From Lysinibacillus sp. ZYM-1 (GTDB taxonomy: Bacteria; Bacillota; Bacilli; Bacillales_A; Planococcaceae): a stretch of 64,000 nucleotides of DNA. The stretch lies in the NCBI RefSeq assembly GCF_001308875.1, contig NZ_KQ465114.1:1-64000 (forward strand), written 5' to 3'. This document shows positions 27,032-37,291 of this stretch, in pieces (the stretch's first letter is position 1; every line of letters starts with the position of its first letter). Under the pieces are notes generated by a model. That model was not told where the DNA came from. It saw only the letters and a list, made by a program, of their open reading frames with translations, and made no database searches. Made by a program: the position numbers and the translations under genes.

Positions 27032-27128
27032 CCTTTTGCCTCCTACTTCTTGTATCTACTTTATTATACTTCGTTTACCGAAATATTCCTAGCTTAATCG
27101 TCTGAAAATTGGTGTATTTCTTAATTAT

Positions 27129-27614
27129 TTAATATCCGGAACGCTGACGATTATAATTTTCTTGGTTTTTTTCTATATAGGCACGAACTACATCTTCGAA
27201 TGTAAAATCAAGATTGTGTGCAAGTATTCCATAGCATTGCCAAATCGCTAAATAACGATCCTCTGTAGGTTGTTGAATAAATGACAAAATAACATTTTGA
27301 GTCGCTAAAAATGTTGCCGTTAAATTTCTACTCTCTTCTACCACTGGCCATTTTTCGATTGCTGTATAGCCCTTTAATAAGCCCAGGGATAAGATAAAAT
27401 GAATAGAATCCACATATTCTTCTAAAATGACTTCACGTGCTGATGGCCCCTTTGTGCTCCAAAATTTAAAGCAGCGCGTTTCATTGGCAAGCTCAGCTAG
27501 CTCCACCATTAATGCTAGCCCTTTTTCTTGAAACACATCTTGCTGAATATTTTGCGTTTGCTCAATGAAATCATCAAGCTCTTTTTGCATGGTAAACAAT
27601 TGTTGTAAATTCAT
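27129..27614 (-). CDS. Dimeric (all-alpha) dUTP diphosphatase
   Basis: Hydrolyses dUTP to dUMP and pyrophosphate, keeping uracil out of DNA. The 161-residue all-alpha protein belongs to the MazG-like dUTPase_2 family. The metal-binding helices read GLALMVELAELANETRCFKFWS and ILEEYVDSIHFILSLG. It lies about 100 nt upstream of the M42 peptidase gene, in the same direction. This type differs from the trimeric beta-fold dUTPase. Confidence 0.88.
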   Translation of the reverse strand: MNLQQLFTMQKELDDFIEQTQNIQQDVFQEKGLALMVELAELANETRCFKFWSTKGPSAREVILEEYVDSIHFILSLGLLKGYTAIEKWPVVEESRNLTATFLATQNVILSFIQQPTEDRYLAIWQCYGILAHNLDFTFEDVVRAYIEKNQENYNRQRSGY

Positions 27615-27713
27615 TTTTTTCTCCTAAATTTCTAAAAAATATTTAAATAAAAATGAAACTATTTGACCTCCCTAATCGTATAGGAAAGAATAACCTTTCT
27701 TCAAGGGGGAAAT

Positions 27714-28112
27714 TTGAAAATGTTGCCTTTATTAATTCGACTTGCTGTAATAGCGCTTATTATTTATGTATTTTATAAAGCGATTCGTTATATAACTGAT
27801 CCTAAACGAAAACTTGATGAAGCCTATGAAAAAGGCCAATATTACTTTTATGATGACGTTAAGAATGTCCGGAAAAATTTCTTTATTTCCTATAAGGGTG
27901 CTCTTTTTGAAGGCGAGAAGTATCTAGGTACGACAGAGGATGCCTTTGAGGTTGTCACCATTTTTGTTGGTGCACGTGATACTGCAACTTTGCAGGGCTT
28001 TTCAAAAAGTGACTTTGAATATTTACAGCAAGAAATTCTATTAAATTATCCAAGTGCGAAAATCAATTGGAAGCAGCCCATTGAACAGCTTATGCGTAAC
28101 ACATCCTCTTGA
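27714..28112 (+). CDS. ysdB: YsdB-like membrane-anchored protein
   Basis: A 132-residue protein with one N-terminal membrane helix (about 3-25) and a soluble C-terminal part (KKGQYYFYDDVKNVRKNFF type composition). It matches B. subtilis YsdB by length, layout and location beside ysdA and rplT. In B. subtilis YsdB is linked to sigma-W control. AAGGGGG precedes a TTG start (27714); an ATG two codons later is also possible. No enzymatic motif is seen. Confidence 0.75.
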   Translation: MKMLPLLIRLAVIALIIYVFYKAIRYITDPKRKLDEAYEKGQYYFYDDVKNVRKNFFISYKGALFEGEKYLGTTEDAFEVVTIFVGARDTATLQGFSKSDFEYLQQEILLNYPSAKINWKQPIEQLMRNTSS

Positions 28113-28138
28113 TGAGGATGTGTTTTAATTGTTTTCAC

Positions 28139-28402
28139 TTATATCCACAATTGTACGATGATAAAAATTTGAATGGCTGCAAGTAGAGGAAAACCAAATG
28201 CAAAACTATTGTGGCGTGTTTTGTGTCGGAATAAATACATGCCAAGCACCCCACCAATTGCCCCTCCTACGATGGCTAGCGTAAACAAAGTGCGTTCTGC
28301 AATACGCCATTCATGCTTTTTTGCACGCGATTTATCCATACCCATTAAAATGAGCAACACAATCGATATAATACTCATATAAGCTAATAATGCTTGTCCC
28401 AT
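28139..28402 (-). CDS. ysdA: DUF1294 membrane protein (YsdA-like)
   Basis: An 87-residue protein with three hydrophobic helices and the family patterns MGMDKSRAKKHEWRIAE and GGAIGGVLGMYLFRHKTRH. The function is unknown. It lies downstream of rplT, after a terminator, as in B. subtilis. Confidence 0.88.
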   Translation of the reverse strand: MGQALLAYMSIISIVLLILMGMDKSRAKKHEWRIAERTLFTLAIVGGAIGGVLGMYLFRHKTRHNSFAFGFPLLAAIQIFIIVQLWI

Positions 28403-28448
28403 TCCCTACTCCTTTATCCAGAAACGTTATATTATTAATCTAACACAA

Positions 28449-28480
28449 AAAAGACTGATGGAAAAATCCATCAGTCTTTT
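28449..28480 (-). terminator. Terminator of infC-rpmI-rplT
   Basis: A perfect stem of about 12 pairs with A/T flanks lies after rplT. The symmetrical flanks would also allow plus-strand use. Confidence 0.85.
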
Positions 28481-28534
28481 TTTCACCTGTCGCTACGCTT
28501 TCGGTGCAGAAATAATAGTTGACTTTGTCAATTA

Positions 28535-28930
<396 letters not shown>

Positions 28931-28951
28931 TTAGTATTTTTTTGTAGTCAA

Positions 28952-29152
28952 TTATTTCATGTAAACAAGTAAAGATTTGATACGTTTAAAGTCACCAGAT
29001 GAAACGATGTTTGCTTTACGTAGGTGACGTTTTTGTTTCGTAGATTTGTTTGCGAATAAGTGGCTTCCATAAGCACGGTCGTATTTTAATTTACCTGAAC
29101 CCGTTTTTTTGAAACGTTTCGCAGCTCCACGGTGAGTTTTCATTTTTGGCAT
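28952..29152 (-). CDS. rpmI: 50S ribosomal protein L35
   Basis: A 66-residue basic protein with the family start [20 protein letters not shown] and [16 protein letters not shown]. It lies between infC and rplT with short gaps and an AGGAGG site. Confidence 0.98.
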   Translation of the reverse strand: MPKMKTHRGAAKRFKKTGSGKLKYDRAYGSHLFANKSTKQKRHLRKANIVSSGDFKRIKSLLVYMK

Positions 29153-29183
29153 GTCGAATTCCTCCTAAACTGTTCGTCTAATA

Positions 29184-29699
29184 TTATTTCTCGTTCTTTG
29201 GTTGAAGAACTAAGAACATGCTTCGGCCTTCCATCTTCGGTTTTTGTTCAACCGTTGATACTTCAGCACAAGCTTCAGCAAAACGATCTAACACACGTTG
29301 ACCAATATCTTTGTGTGTAATCGCACGACCTTTGAAACGTAGGCTACATTTTACTTTATCGCCTTTTTCAAGGAATTTAATCGCATTACGTAACTTCGTT
29401 TGGAAATCATGCTCATCGATTGTTGGGCTCAGACGAACCTCTTTCATTACGATGACCTTTTGATTTTTACGAATTTCACGGTCTTTCTTTTGCTGTTCAA
29501 ACTTAAATTTACCATAGTCCATGATACGAGCGACTGGCGGCTTGGCTTGAGGGGCCACAAGGACAAGATCCAAGTTTACACGAGTGGCGATTTCTAGCGC
29601 TTCGTTACGTGTCTTTACACCAAGCTGGTCACCATTGTGATCGATTAATCGAAGTTCACGTGCGCGAATGCCTTCGTTTACATACATGTCTTTGCTAAT
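29184..29699 (-). CDS. infC: Translation initiation factor IF-3, AUU start
   Basis: IF-3 binds the 30S subunit and enforces start-codon choice. The N-domain reads [20 protein letters not shown] and the C-domain [21 protein letters not shown] placed the start at ATT (29699-29697): it gives [10 protein letters not shown], as in B. subtilis infC, and GGAGG lies 9 nt upstream, whereas the first ATG (29687) would be 21 nt from it. The product has 171 residues. Non-AUG starts in infC allow IF-3 to limit its own translation. It heads infC-rpmI-rplT. Confidence 0.95.
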   Translation of the reverse strand: MSKDMYVNEGIRARELRLIDHNGDQLGVKTRNEALEIATRVNLDLVLVAPQAKPPVARIMDYGKFKFEQQKKDREIRKNQKVIVMKEVRLSPTIDEHDFQTKLRNAIKFLEKGDKVKCSLRFKGRAITHKDIGQRVLDRFAEACAEVSTVEQKPKMEGRSMFLVLQPKNEK

Positions 29700-29700
29700 A

Positions 29701-29950
29701 GTAATCCACCTCCAAGTAGTTGTCGCGAATACATGGTTTGGGCAAAGTCTTGCCCGGTTGAACGGTACATCCTCTTGTCATGTCCATAAAAAAAGGACGG
29801 ACATTTTGAAGATGTCCGCCCGCTATATGTGCATGCGTATGTGTACGCAAAACAATTCAACGTGTCATACCTGTTCACAGCCTTTAAAGCGTTGTATCAG
29901 GTGAGAAGCGGGCAGCCTCTACTTCAACCACAAACTTTGTATTCATTAAC
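29701..29950 (-). promoter_or_regulatory. L20 leader of infC-rpmI-rplT
   Basis: About 250 nt of structured leader lie between a strong promoter and infC. It contains a rho-independent terminator (stem 29795-29804 with 29812-29821, then seven T on the minus strand) about 95 nt before the gene. This is the arrangement of the L20-dependent attenuator described in Bacillus. The L20-binding fold itself was assigned from position and the terminator. Confidence 0.85.
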
Positions 29951-29957
29951 CTTAATT

Positions 29958-29986
29958 ATATTAGCATGTATATGATAAGCTGTCAA
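29958..29986 (-). promoter_or_regulatory. Promoter of infC-rpmI-rplT
   Basis: Minus strand TTGACA (29981-29986, perfect) and TAATAT (29958-29963) spaced 17 nt, with TG just upstream of the -10. Confidence 0.75.
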
Positions 29987-30061
29987 ATATCTTTTTTTCT
30001 TATCATTACTAGATTGATCTAACATTAAATGATTTATACAAAAGCAAGATTCATTTTATAC

Positions 30062-30090
30062 AAAAAACCTCACTTTTGCAAGCGAGGTTT
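30062..30090 (-). terminator. Terminator of thrS
   Basis: A hairpin with paired AAACCTC/GAGGTTT ends and a T-run on the minus strand lies right after the thrS stop. Confidence 0.8.
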
Positions 30091-30102
30091 CTTATGAAAA
30101 TA

Positions 30103-32034
30103 TTATTTTGTAATTTCTGCTTTTATAGCTGTTAGGAAATCCTCAAAACTAATTGTTTCGGAATCTTTTGAGCCATAACGACGAACATTTACGCCATTTG
30201 CTTCAACTTCTTTATCACCAATCACAAGCATATACGGAATCTTTTTCATTTGTGCTTCACGGATTTTATAGCCTAATTTTTCTTCACGATCATCCATTTC
30301 CACACGTAAGCCCGCCGCTATTAATTGCTCTTCAATTTGTTTTGCATAGTCGAAGTGTGCTTCATTCGATACTGGGATGACTTCTACTTGTACCGGAGCT
30401 AACCAAGTTGGGAAAGCACCTTTATATTCTTCAATTAAGAAAGCAACGAAACGTTCCATTGTTGATACAACACCACGGTGAATAACGACTGGACGATGTG
30501 GTTTTCCATCTTCTCCCACATAAGTTAGGTCAAAACGTTCTGGTAATAAGAAGTCTAGTTGAACTGTTGATAAAGTTTCTTCTTTACCAATCGCTGTTTT
30601 TACTTGAACGTCAAGTTTAGGACCATAGAATGCAGCTTCACCTTCTGCCTCGAAGTAGTCTAAACCAAGCTCATCCATTGCCTCTTTTAACATGCTTTGT
30701 GCTTTTTCCCACATTGCATCATCATCGAAGTATTTTTCAGTATCTGCTGGGTCGCGATATGATAAACGGAATGAATAATCTTTTAAATCGAAATCTTTAT
30801 AAACCTCTAAGATTAATTGAACAACTTTTTGGAATTCCACTTTAATTTGGTCTGGACGAACAAAAATATGTGCATCGTTTAAAGTCATTCCACGTACGCG
30901 TTGTAGGCCTGAAACTGCTCCTGACATTTCATAGCGGTGCATTGTACCAAGCTCTGCAATACGTAAAGGAAGATTACGATAAGAATGCATACTATTTTTG
31001 TAAACCATCATATGGTGAGGACAGTTCATTGGACGCATAATTAATGTCTCGTTGTCCATTTCCATTGGTGGGAAAATAGAATCTTGGTAATGATCCCAGT
31101 GACCTGAAGTTTGATAAAGCTCTTTCGAACCTAATACTGGTGTATAAACATGCTTATAACCAAGCGATAATTCTTTATCTACAATATAACGCTCAATGAC
31201 ACGACGAATTGTTGCACCATTTGGTAACCAAAGTGGTAAACCTTGACCGACTTTTTGAGAAGTTGTAAATAACTCTAATTCTTTCCCGATTTTACGGTGA
31301 TCACGTTCTTTTGCTTCTTCTAACATTTGTAGGTGATGTTTTAATTCTTCTTTTTTGAAGAATGCTGTACCGTAAATCCGTTGTAGCATTTTGTTATCAG
31401 AGTTGCCTCTCCAATAAGCACCTGCTAATGATAACAACTTGAATTCACGAAGTTTACCAGTAGATGGTACGTGAATACCACGGCAAAGGTCGAAAAACTC
31501 TCCTTGATAATAAATTGAAACTTGCTCATCTGCAGGAATCGCTTCTAGTAATTCTAATTTATATTCATCGCCAATTTCTTCAAAAATTGCTTGTGCTTCT
31601 GCACGACTTACATTTTTGCGTTCCACCTCTAAATTTTCAGCAATAATTTTTTTCATTTCTTTTTCAATTGCTGGTAACTCTTCAGCAGTGATTGGTGTTG
31701 GTGAGTCAATATCGTAGTAGAAACCACCTTCAATGACAGGACCTATACCAAGCTTCACATCTGGAAATAAACGTTTAATTGCCTGTGCTGTTAAGTGTGC
31801 TGTTGAGTGGCGTAAAATCTCAAGTGCTTCTTCATCATCTTGTGTGATAATAGCAATTGTTGCATCTTCTTCGATTGGTGTTTTTAAATCCACTAACTCA
31901 CCATTAATTTTACCTGCATAGGCTTTTTTTCGTAAGCCAGGGCTGATTGATAATGCTACGTCATCTGTTGATGTACCTTTTACAAATTCCTTTACAGCGC
32001 CATCTGGGAAAGTTAATTTAATCATTTCTGACAT
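30103..32034 (-). CDS. thrS: Threonine--tRNA ligase
   Basis: It charges tRNA-Thr. The 643-residue protein has a TGS domain (about 1-62), the editing domain (about 65-240, with [18 protein letters not shown]), the class II catalytic core with the zinc-binding [10 protein letters not shown] and [19 protein letters not shown], and an anticodon-binding domain (about 545-643). The length is normal for Bacillus. A T-box leader controls it. Confidence 0.98.
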   Translation of the reverse strand: MSEMIKLTFPDGAVKEFVKGTSTDDVALSISPGLRKKAYAGKINGELVDLKTPIEEDATIAIITQDDEEALEILRHSTAHLTAQAIKRLFPDVKLGIGPVIEGGFYYDIDSPTPITAEELPAIEKEMKKIIAENLEVERKNVSRAEAQAIFEEIGDEYKLELLEAIPADEQVSIYYQGEFFDLCRGIHVPSTGKLREFKLLSLAGAYWRGNSDNKMLQRIYGTAFFKKEELKHHLQMLEEAKERDHRKIGKELELFTTSQKVGQGLPLWLPNGATIRRVIERYIVDKELSLGYKHVYTPVLGSKELYQTSGHWDHYQDSIFPPMEMDNETLIMRPMNCPHHMMVYKNSMHSYRNLPLRIAELGTMHRYEMSGAVSGLQRVRGMTLNDAHIFVRPDQIKVEFQKVVQLILEVYKDFDLKDYSFRLSYRDPADTEKYFDDDAMWEKAQSMLKEAMDELGLDYFEAEGEAAFYGPKLDVQVKTAIGKEETLSTVQLDFLLPERFDLTYVGEDGKPHRPVVIHRGVVSTMERFVAFLIEEYKGAFPTWLAPVQVEVIPVSNEAHFDYAKQIEEQLIAAGLRVEMDDREEKLGYKIREAQMKKIPYMLVIGDKEVEANGVNVRRYGSKDSETISFEDFLTAIKAEITK

Positions 32035-32173
32035 ATTCTTTGCACTCCTTTGTTTTTGTTGAATACATAATGATTGATGAGCGTTTGACTAATGAATTAA
32101 ATGATTAGGCTTCTTATTTGAGCGCACTCCAACTCGGATTGAGCGAGATCTCCACATCTAAAAAAACAAAAAA

Positions 32174-32422
32174 GCTCCGTCCCTCACAAAAGGGACGAAG
32201 CGTATGCTCGTGGTTCCACCCTTCTTCCTTCCGACTTACAAAGTCAGACGAAGCTCAAGGCTAGCTAACGGGCTAGGGACCGGCGAAAGATTATCCCTTT
32301 CGCTGCTCAGTAGGTAGTAAATGATGCGTTCATACTAGGAAGCTTTCAGCCGATGACTTCCCTCTCTAGAAGCTGATACACAAAATTCATGTCCTCATCA
32401 ATGCATATTGATATTTAGTATA
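32174..32422 (-). promoter_or_regulatory. T-box leader of thrS
   Basis: The minus strand has AGGGTGGAACCACG (32209-32222) followed by a terminator stem (GCTTCGTCCCT paired with AGGGACGGAGC, 32174-32201) and a T-run. It lies directly upstream of thrS, so uncharged tRNA-Thr is the expected ligand. Confidence 0.95.
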
Positions 32423-32428
32423 TGAGTC

Positions 32429-32457
32429 AGTATACGCTCGATTGTCGAAAAATGCAA
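32429..32457 (-). promoter_or_regulatory. Promoter of thrS
   Basis: Minus strand TTGCAT (32452-32457) and TATACT (32429-32434), spacer 17 nt, immediately upstream of the T-box leader and just after dnaI. Confidence 0.7.
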
Positions 32458-32466
32458 CTACCAATG

Positions 32467-33405
32467 TTACATCCTACGGTTATTGCCACGCATTTCAATT
32501 GGCTCTGTCAAGGCTTTGATACGCTCCATAATACGCCCCGCCTTGACAACCTCAATATCACCTTTTTGCGATTGGGCTAAATGGTGCTCTAATTCTCCAT
32601 AATTAAAATTAGATGTAATAAACGTTGGCAATTGTTCAGCCATACGATAATGGAAAATGGTTCCTAAAATTTCATCTCGTGTCCAGGCGGTCATTGTTTC
32701 TGCTCCTAAATCATCGAGCATTAAGACAGGTGCCTTTTTTATATAGTCTATTTTTTCATTCAATGTATTATCGCCAATAGCATTTTTCATTTCCCGTAAA
32801 AATTCTGGCACAAACACAACAACAGAACGTATTTTTATAGACGCTAATTCATTCGCGAGTGCGCCAAGCACAAAAGACTTCCCTACTCCAAATTTACCGT
32901 ATAAGTAAAAACCTTTTGATGGTAAATGACCTGATTCTTTTGTCGCTTTTACAAATTGTGCTGCTTTTTGGGCAATCATTACTCGTGATTCATCATCAAT
33001 ACTTAAATCTTGAATAGTTGCTTGAAGCACATCTTTTGGCATATGCATACTTGCAATCATATTCGCGACATCCCGACGCTCTTCTTCCCTGATCTTTTGC
33101 TCACAACGTACATAATCAATTTCAACTGTGTTCCGAACTACCCTTAAAGTAGGTAGGAAGCCTTTTAAATAGTTTGTACAATGTTCCGTGTTATCACAGC
33201 CGCAGCACTCCGTAGATTGACTAATAAATTCATGGAGCTTAGGTAAATTTCGTTCGATATTGTCATAGTTTAATTCATCTGCATGTCGTGCTAGAAATTC
33301 TTGCACTCGGGGATTTTCTAAAATTTCACGGCGCATGGCCTCATAACGTTCTTTGAACGAGGGTACATTAATAGCTCGTTTTAATGGTCCATTTATAGGT
33401 TCGAT
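32467..33405 (-). CDS. dnaI: Primosomal helicase loader DnaI, probable AUC start
   Basis: It loads the replicative helicase DnaC at oriC and at restart sites, together with DnaB and DnaD. The AAA+ ATPase domain has Walker A YGKFGVGKSF and Walker B VLMLDDLGAE, and an N-terminal zinc-binding region has CCGCDNTEHC. The first ATG (33336) would drop about 23 conserved residues. Upstream in frame the sequence reads EPINGPLKRAINVPSFKERY, which aligns with the B. subtilis DnaI N-terminus, and the only codon that could start it is ATC at 33405, 6 nt after AAGGTGAG. That gives 312 residues (B. subtilis 311). dnaB ends 18 nt upstream. Confidence 0.92.
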   Translation of the reverse strand: MEPINGPLKRAINVPSFKERYEAMRREILENPRVQEFLARHADELNYDNIERNLPKLHEFISQSTECCGCDNTEHCTNYLKGFLPTLRVVRNTVEIDYVRCEQKIREEERRDVANMIASMHMPKDVLQATIQDLSIDDESRVMIAQKAAQFVKATKESGHLPSKGFYLYGKFGVGKSFVLGALANELASIKIRSVVVFVPEFLREMKNAIGDNTLNEKIDYIKKAPVLMLDDLGAETMTAWTRDEILGTIFHYRMAEQLPTFITSNFNYGELEHHLAQSQKGDIEVVKAGRIMERIKALTEPIEMRGNNRRM

Positions 33406-33423
33406 TGTTGCTCACCTTCTTTA

Positions 33424-34788
33424 CTATTCACTTTTTCCTAGCATTTCTAATATTTTTTGACGTTCTTTTTCAAAATCTATCGTGCTAGAAGTACTTTCCT
33501 CTTGCTTCTCATCACGTTTATAAAACCATTCAGGGACTTTTTCTTCTCGTTGATGTCCTGAACGTCCCTTAACACGTTGATTCGTTTTATTTGTCGTTTG
33601 AGGTTTGTTTTTCCAAGTTGTATATTTATCATGCTCTTGGCGTGCGAGCTCCATTGCTTCTTTAGCAGTTTGAATATTTTTACGAACCCAATGATCCGCG
33701 ATCGTTTCCACATATTTTTTAGGCAACTTCATATCCGTTGTTAACATAACATACTCAAGCAAAGCATTGACCACCCCAATCGGCATACCATGCTGAACAA
33801 TCAAGCTTTCTGCTAGTTGTACAGAGGTTTGCAAAGGTTCTTTACCATTATTTATATCACGTAACACTTGAATAGGAGCCGTAGTCTCTAAATAGTGTTG
33901 TAACTCCTGATCCTTCGTTTTTTGACCTGTTTCTTCTAATGGCAGGGGCTCGCTTACTCTCGCTATTTTTGGTGGCTCTTTAGATACGGTCAACTTATAG
34001 AAATCGGCAGCTGCCTTGCGTAAGCGTTCTTGTGAAATCCCTATATCATCATCTAAAGCTAGTATCACTACTTTTTGCATATCGAGGGCTGTTAAATGGT
34101 ATAAAAATGCCAGTTTTGCAATCGACTCACGAACTTCTAATGTCAGTAAACTAGACGGTACCAATTGCTCGGATAAACCTGCTTGTAACAAGTCAAAGTC
34201 AAATTGCTCCAAATAAAAAGGATATACCCTTTGTTGTTTATCCTTATGATTCGTATCTACTTGTAAATCTGATGGAATATTTGAATGAACAGGCTTATAG
34301 ACATCTATAAAAGCGCGTGATACGTCCTTAAAATCTGCGTCCCTCACAGGTGACATAAAACGTTGACGTAAATTACGATATGCCTGCTCTCCAATTTTGC
34401 TAAACAAAAACATCGACAACAGTGGGTCTTTCATAAAGCTTTCTGCATCTAAAGGACGCTGTAGCTCATATAAAAAACTTCGCTCATCAGCATTTTCTTT
34501 TTTCCATGTACGTAGTAAACCAATTGCTTCAAGGGCTATACGTGCCTCAAACACTTTACCAATAGGCAGACCAAGCACATTTATTAAATAATAATGAGTC
34601 ATTTGCTGTCTTGGCAGTTGCTCTGCTTCTGCCCATAAAGTCAAATAAAGGCTAATGGGGTCTGAGCCCGTTAAAGGTTGATAGAATAACGTTACTAATT
34701 GACGCTCCTGTGTAGAAAATGCTTGAGGTAGACGAATGTCAAAAGGATCGCCAGGCTGCAATTCCTTATACAAATGAATCAACGTCAT
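33424..34788 (-). CDS. dnaB: Replication initiation and membrane attachment protein DnaB
   Basis: A primosome protein of Firmicutes (not the helicase) that helps recruit DnaI and the helicase. It has 454 residues. N-terminal winged-helix region and two DnaD-like modules are present (LYKELQPGDPFDIRLP start; middle YVMLTTDMKLPKKYVETIADHW). The C-terminus is charged and low in complexity (HQREEKVPEWFYKRDE). It lies between nrdR and dnaI, the conserved order. Confidence 0.93.
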   Translation of the reverse strand: MTLIHLYKELQPGDPFDIRLPQAFSTQERQLVTLFYQPLTGSDPISLYLTLWAEAEQLPRQQMTHYYLINVLGLPIGKVFEARIALEAIGLLRTWKKENADERSFLYELQRPLDAESFMKDPLLSMFLFSKIGEQAYRNLRQRFMSPVRDADFKDVSRAFIDVYKPVHSNIPSDLQVDTNHKDKQQRVYPFYLEQFDFDLLQAGLSEQLVPSSLLTLEVRESIAKLAFLYHLTALDMQKVVILALDDDIGISQERLRKAAADFYKLTVSKEPPKIARVSEPLPLEETGQKTKDQELQHYLETTAPIQVLRDINNGKEPLQTSVQLAESLIVQHGMPIGVVNALLEYVMLTTDMKLPKKYVETIADHWVRKNIQTAKEAMELARQEHDKYTTWKNKPQTTNKTNQRVKGRSGHQREEKVPEWFYKRDEKQEESTSSTIDFEKERQKILEMLGKSE

Positions 34789-34804
34789 TCATCCTCTCTA
34801 TTTT

Positions 34805-35275
34805 CTATGATTTTTGCTCCGTTTGACGTTGAATAATATCTTTAATCTCCTCGATAAAGACATTGATATCTTTAAACTGACGGTAAACCGACGCAAAACG
34901 CACATAGGCCACCTCATCAATTTTAGCTAAGCGGTCCATTACCATTTCACCGACATCTTCTGAGCGTACCTCTGAATTACCAATACGACGAAGATCTTTT
35001 TCAATTGATAGGACAAGTTGCTCCAGTATATCAAGCGCAACTGGGCGTTTCTCACAGGCACGAATAAGCCCACGAAGTACCTTTTCACGGCTAAATTCCT
35101 CTCGTGAACCTTCTTTTTTCACTACAACTAATGGGGTCTCTTCAATTTTTTCAAACGTTGTAAATCGGAAGCCACATGACTCACATTCACGACGTCTACG
35201 AATTTCTTTATTATCATCTACTGGCCTCGAATCCACAACACGCGTTCCGTTAAATTGGCAAGATGGACATCTCAT
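34805..35275 (-). CDS. nrdR: Transcriptional repressor NrdR
   Basis: An ATP/dATP-sensing repressor of ribonucleotide reductase genes. The 156-residue protein has an N-terminal zinc ribbon ([18 protein letters not shown] then [16 protein letters not shown]) and an ATP-cone domain (about 45-135). It lies 16 nt upstream of dnaB in the same direction. In B. subtilis speD lies between gapB and nrdR; it is missing here. Confidence 0.97.
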   Translation of the reverse strand: MRCPSCQFNGTRVVDSRPVDDNKEIRRRRECESCGFRFTTFEKIEETPLVVVKKEGSREEFSREKVLRGLIRACEKRPVALDILEQLVLSIEKDLRRIGNSEVRSEDVGEMVMDRLAKIDEVAYVRFASVYRQFKDINVFIEEIKDIIQRQTEQKS

Positions 35276-35411
35276 ATAATTACTCTCCTGGTTTACAACA
35301 ATTTAATATTTCTATTATAACAAATTTCCTACATGTAAGAAAAGTGCATTCACGTTAGTGAGCTCATGATAAACCTAAAGGACCTAAAGTACAAGGAAAG
35401 TTTTTTAAAAA

Positions 35412-35444
35412 AGCACATTGAAACCAGTTAGATTTCAATGTGCT
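35412..35444 (-). terminator. Terminator of gapB
   Basis: Perfect 12-pair stem (35412-35423 with 35433-35444), then TTTTTT on the minus strand. Confidence 0.9.
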
Positions 35445-35457
35445 CAAAATTAAAATA

Positions 35458-36480
35458 TTATGCGTTTACTGTTTCTAATGCATTAGCCACTTTTTTCACT
35501 AGATCAACAACACGTGCAGAGTAACCCCACTCATTGTCATACCAAGCAAGCACTTTCACTTTACGGTTACCTAATACCATTGTAGAAAGTCCATCAACTG
35601 TTGATGAGTATGTCGTTGTATTGTAATCAGAAGATACTAGTGGTTCAACTGAGAAGTTTAAAATTCCTTTCATCGGACCTTCTGTTGCAGCTTTTACGAA
35701 TGCTGCATTGACAGAATCAACTGTCACATCTTTATTTAAATCTACTACGAGGTCAACTAAAGATACATTTGGTGTTGGAACACGAAGTGCCATACCATGA
35801 ATTTTACCTTCTAATTCAGGTAAAACTAATTTTAATGCTTTTGCCGCTCCTGTAGATGTTGGAATAATGGATTGTGCGCATCCACGTGCACGACGTAAAT
35901 CTTTATGTGGATTGTCTAAGTTCTTTTGATCGTTTGTATAAGCATGAACAGTTGTCATTAATCCATTTTCAATACCAAATGTATCATTTAATACTTTTGC
36001 TACTGGTGCTAAGCAGTTAGTTGTACAAGAAGCATTCGAAATTACATCATGTTTAGCAATATCAAGTTTGTCATCATTAACACCTAAAACAATTGTTACG
36101 TCCTCGTTTTTACCTGGTGCTGTTAAGATAACTTTTTTCGCGCCCGCTTCTAAGTGCATTGCTGCTTTGTCACGTTCGTTAAATTTACCAGTAGCTTCAA
36201 TAACAATATCAACACCCATTGCAGTCCAAGGTAATTTTAATGGATCTCGTTCACTAATAATTTGAACACGTTTACCATTTACAATTAAAGCATCGCCTGC
36301 TGGTTCTACCGTACCCTCAAATGTTCCGTGATTTGTGTCATACTTAATCAAATGTGCTAACGTTTCTGCTGGATAGCTAGCGTTAATTGCAACAATATTT
36401 AAACCTTGTTGTACGATCGCTTGGCGGAAAACCATACGTCCGATACGTCCGAAACCATTTATAGCAATTGATACTGTCAT
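35458..36480 (-). CDS. gapB: Glyceraldehyde-3-phosphate dehydrogenase, GapB type
   Basis: It interconverts glyceraldehyde 3-phosphate and 1,3-bisphosphoglycerate. The 340-residue protein has the NAD(P)-binding start [10 protein letters not shown] and the catalytic cysteine in [17 protein letters not shown]. The sequence near residue 33 ([18 protein letters not shown]) and the location upstream of nrdR-dnaB-dnaI match the gluconeogenic, NADP-preferring GapB of B. subtilis rather than GapA. Cofactor preference is inferred. Confidence 0.93.
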   Translation of the reverse strand: MTVSIAINGFGRIGRMVFRQAIVQQGLNIVAINASYPAETLAHLIKYDTNHGTFEGTVEPAGDALIVNGKRVQIISERDPLKLPWTAMGVDIVIEATGKFNERDKAAMHLEAGAKKVILTAPGKNEDVTIVLGVNDDKLDIAKHDVISNASCTTNCLAPVAKVLNDTFGIENGLMTTVHAYTNDQKNLDNPHKDLRRARGCAQSIIPTSTGAAKALKLVLPELEGKIHGMALRVPTPNVSLVDLVVDLNKDVTVDSVNAAFVKAATEGPMKGILNFSVEPLVSSDYNTTTYSSTVDGLSTMVLGNRKVKVLAWYDNEWGYSARVVDLVKKVANALETVNA

Positions 36481-36637
36481 TTAAAAATCCTCCTGTGAGT
36501 ACATACTCAGATTAATTATATACTTTATGGTGATTAGTATAACACAATTTTAAAAAAGATGAACATTATATACTCATAATATTAAAGTTCTTATTTTCTG
36601 AAAAATTATTTTTTATTATGGCTTTTCGCCCATAAAA

Positions 36638-36671
36638 AAATGCGTAGCAAGGTTTAATTTGCTACGCATTT
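36638..36671 (-). terminator. Terminator of the polA-mutM-coaE unit
   Basis: Perfect 13-pair stem (36638-36650 with 36659-36671) and a T-run on the minus strand, just after coaE. Confidence 0.9.
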
Positions 36672-36684
36672 AGCCTGAAATAAC

Positions 36685-37278
36685 TTAAACGACATCCCAA
36701 TAAGTTAGGATTTTCTTTAATTGTTCCTCTGTATTTTCTATATTCTCATTATTATAAATGACCGCATGTGCTCCTTTTTCTTTGACAGTCATAGGTAGCT
36801 GCGAGTGCATACGTGCTAAGGCATCCTCTTTTGATAAATGATTGCGTTCCATTAAACGTCGGAGTTGAACCACTTCACTTACTGAAACGACAATGATACG
36901 CTCCACAAAATGCTGAAGCTTACTTTCAAATAACAAGGGAATATCCATGACAACGTGCTCATACCCTCCTTCTAAATAGGCATCACGTTGACGTAACATT
37001 TCCTTTCTAATGGCCGGATGCATGATATCATTTAAAATTTTACGCTTGGCAGGCTCATGAAAAATAATATCTCCAAGCATTGTTCGATTTAAATTTCCGT
37101 CCTCTAGCAATATATCTTGCCCGAAGCTTTCAGCAATGAGTGCTAATGTTTCCGTTCCTGGTTCGACGACATCTCGCGCTACAATATCTGCATCGACAAT
37201 CGGTAATCCCAGTTCGAGCATCATTTTTGCTACTGTACTTTTTCCGCTTGCAATACTTCCTGTAAGTCCGATAATCAT
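36685..37278 (-). CDS. coaE: Dephospho-CoA kinase
   Basis: It phosphorylates dephospho-CoA, the last step of coenzyme A synthesis. The 197-residue protein starts MIIGLTGSIASGKSTVAKM, which includes the P-loop. The CoA-binding IVDADIVARDVV and the lid MDIPLLFES follow. I chose the ATG at 37278 because GGGGA precedes it; the longer in-frame ORF reaches into mutM. It follows mutM by 13 nt. Confidence 0.95.
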   Translation of the reverse strand: MIIGLTGSIASGKSTVAKMMLELGLPIVDADIVARDVVEPGTETLALIAESFGQDILLEDGNLNRTMLGDIIFHEPAKRKILNDIMHPAIRKEMLRQRDAYLEGGYEHVVMDIPLLFESKLQHFVERIIVVSVSEVVQLRRLMERNHLSKEDALARMHSQLPMTVKEKGAHAVIYNNENIENTEEQLKKILTYWDVV

Positions 37279-37291
37279 TGTTAAATCCCCT

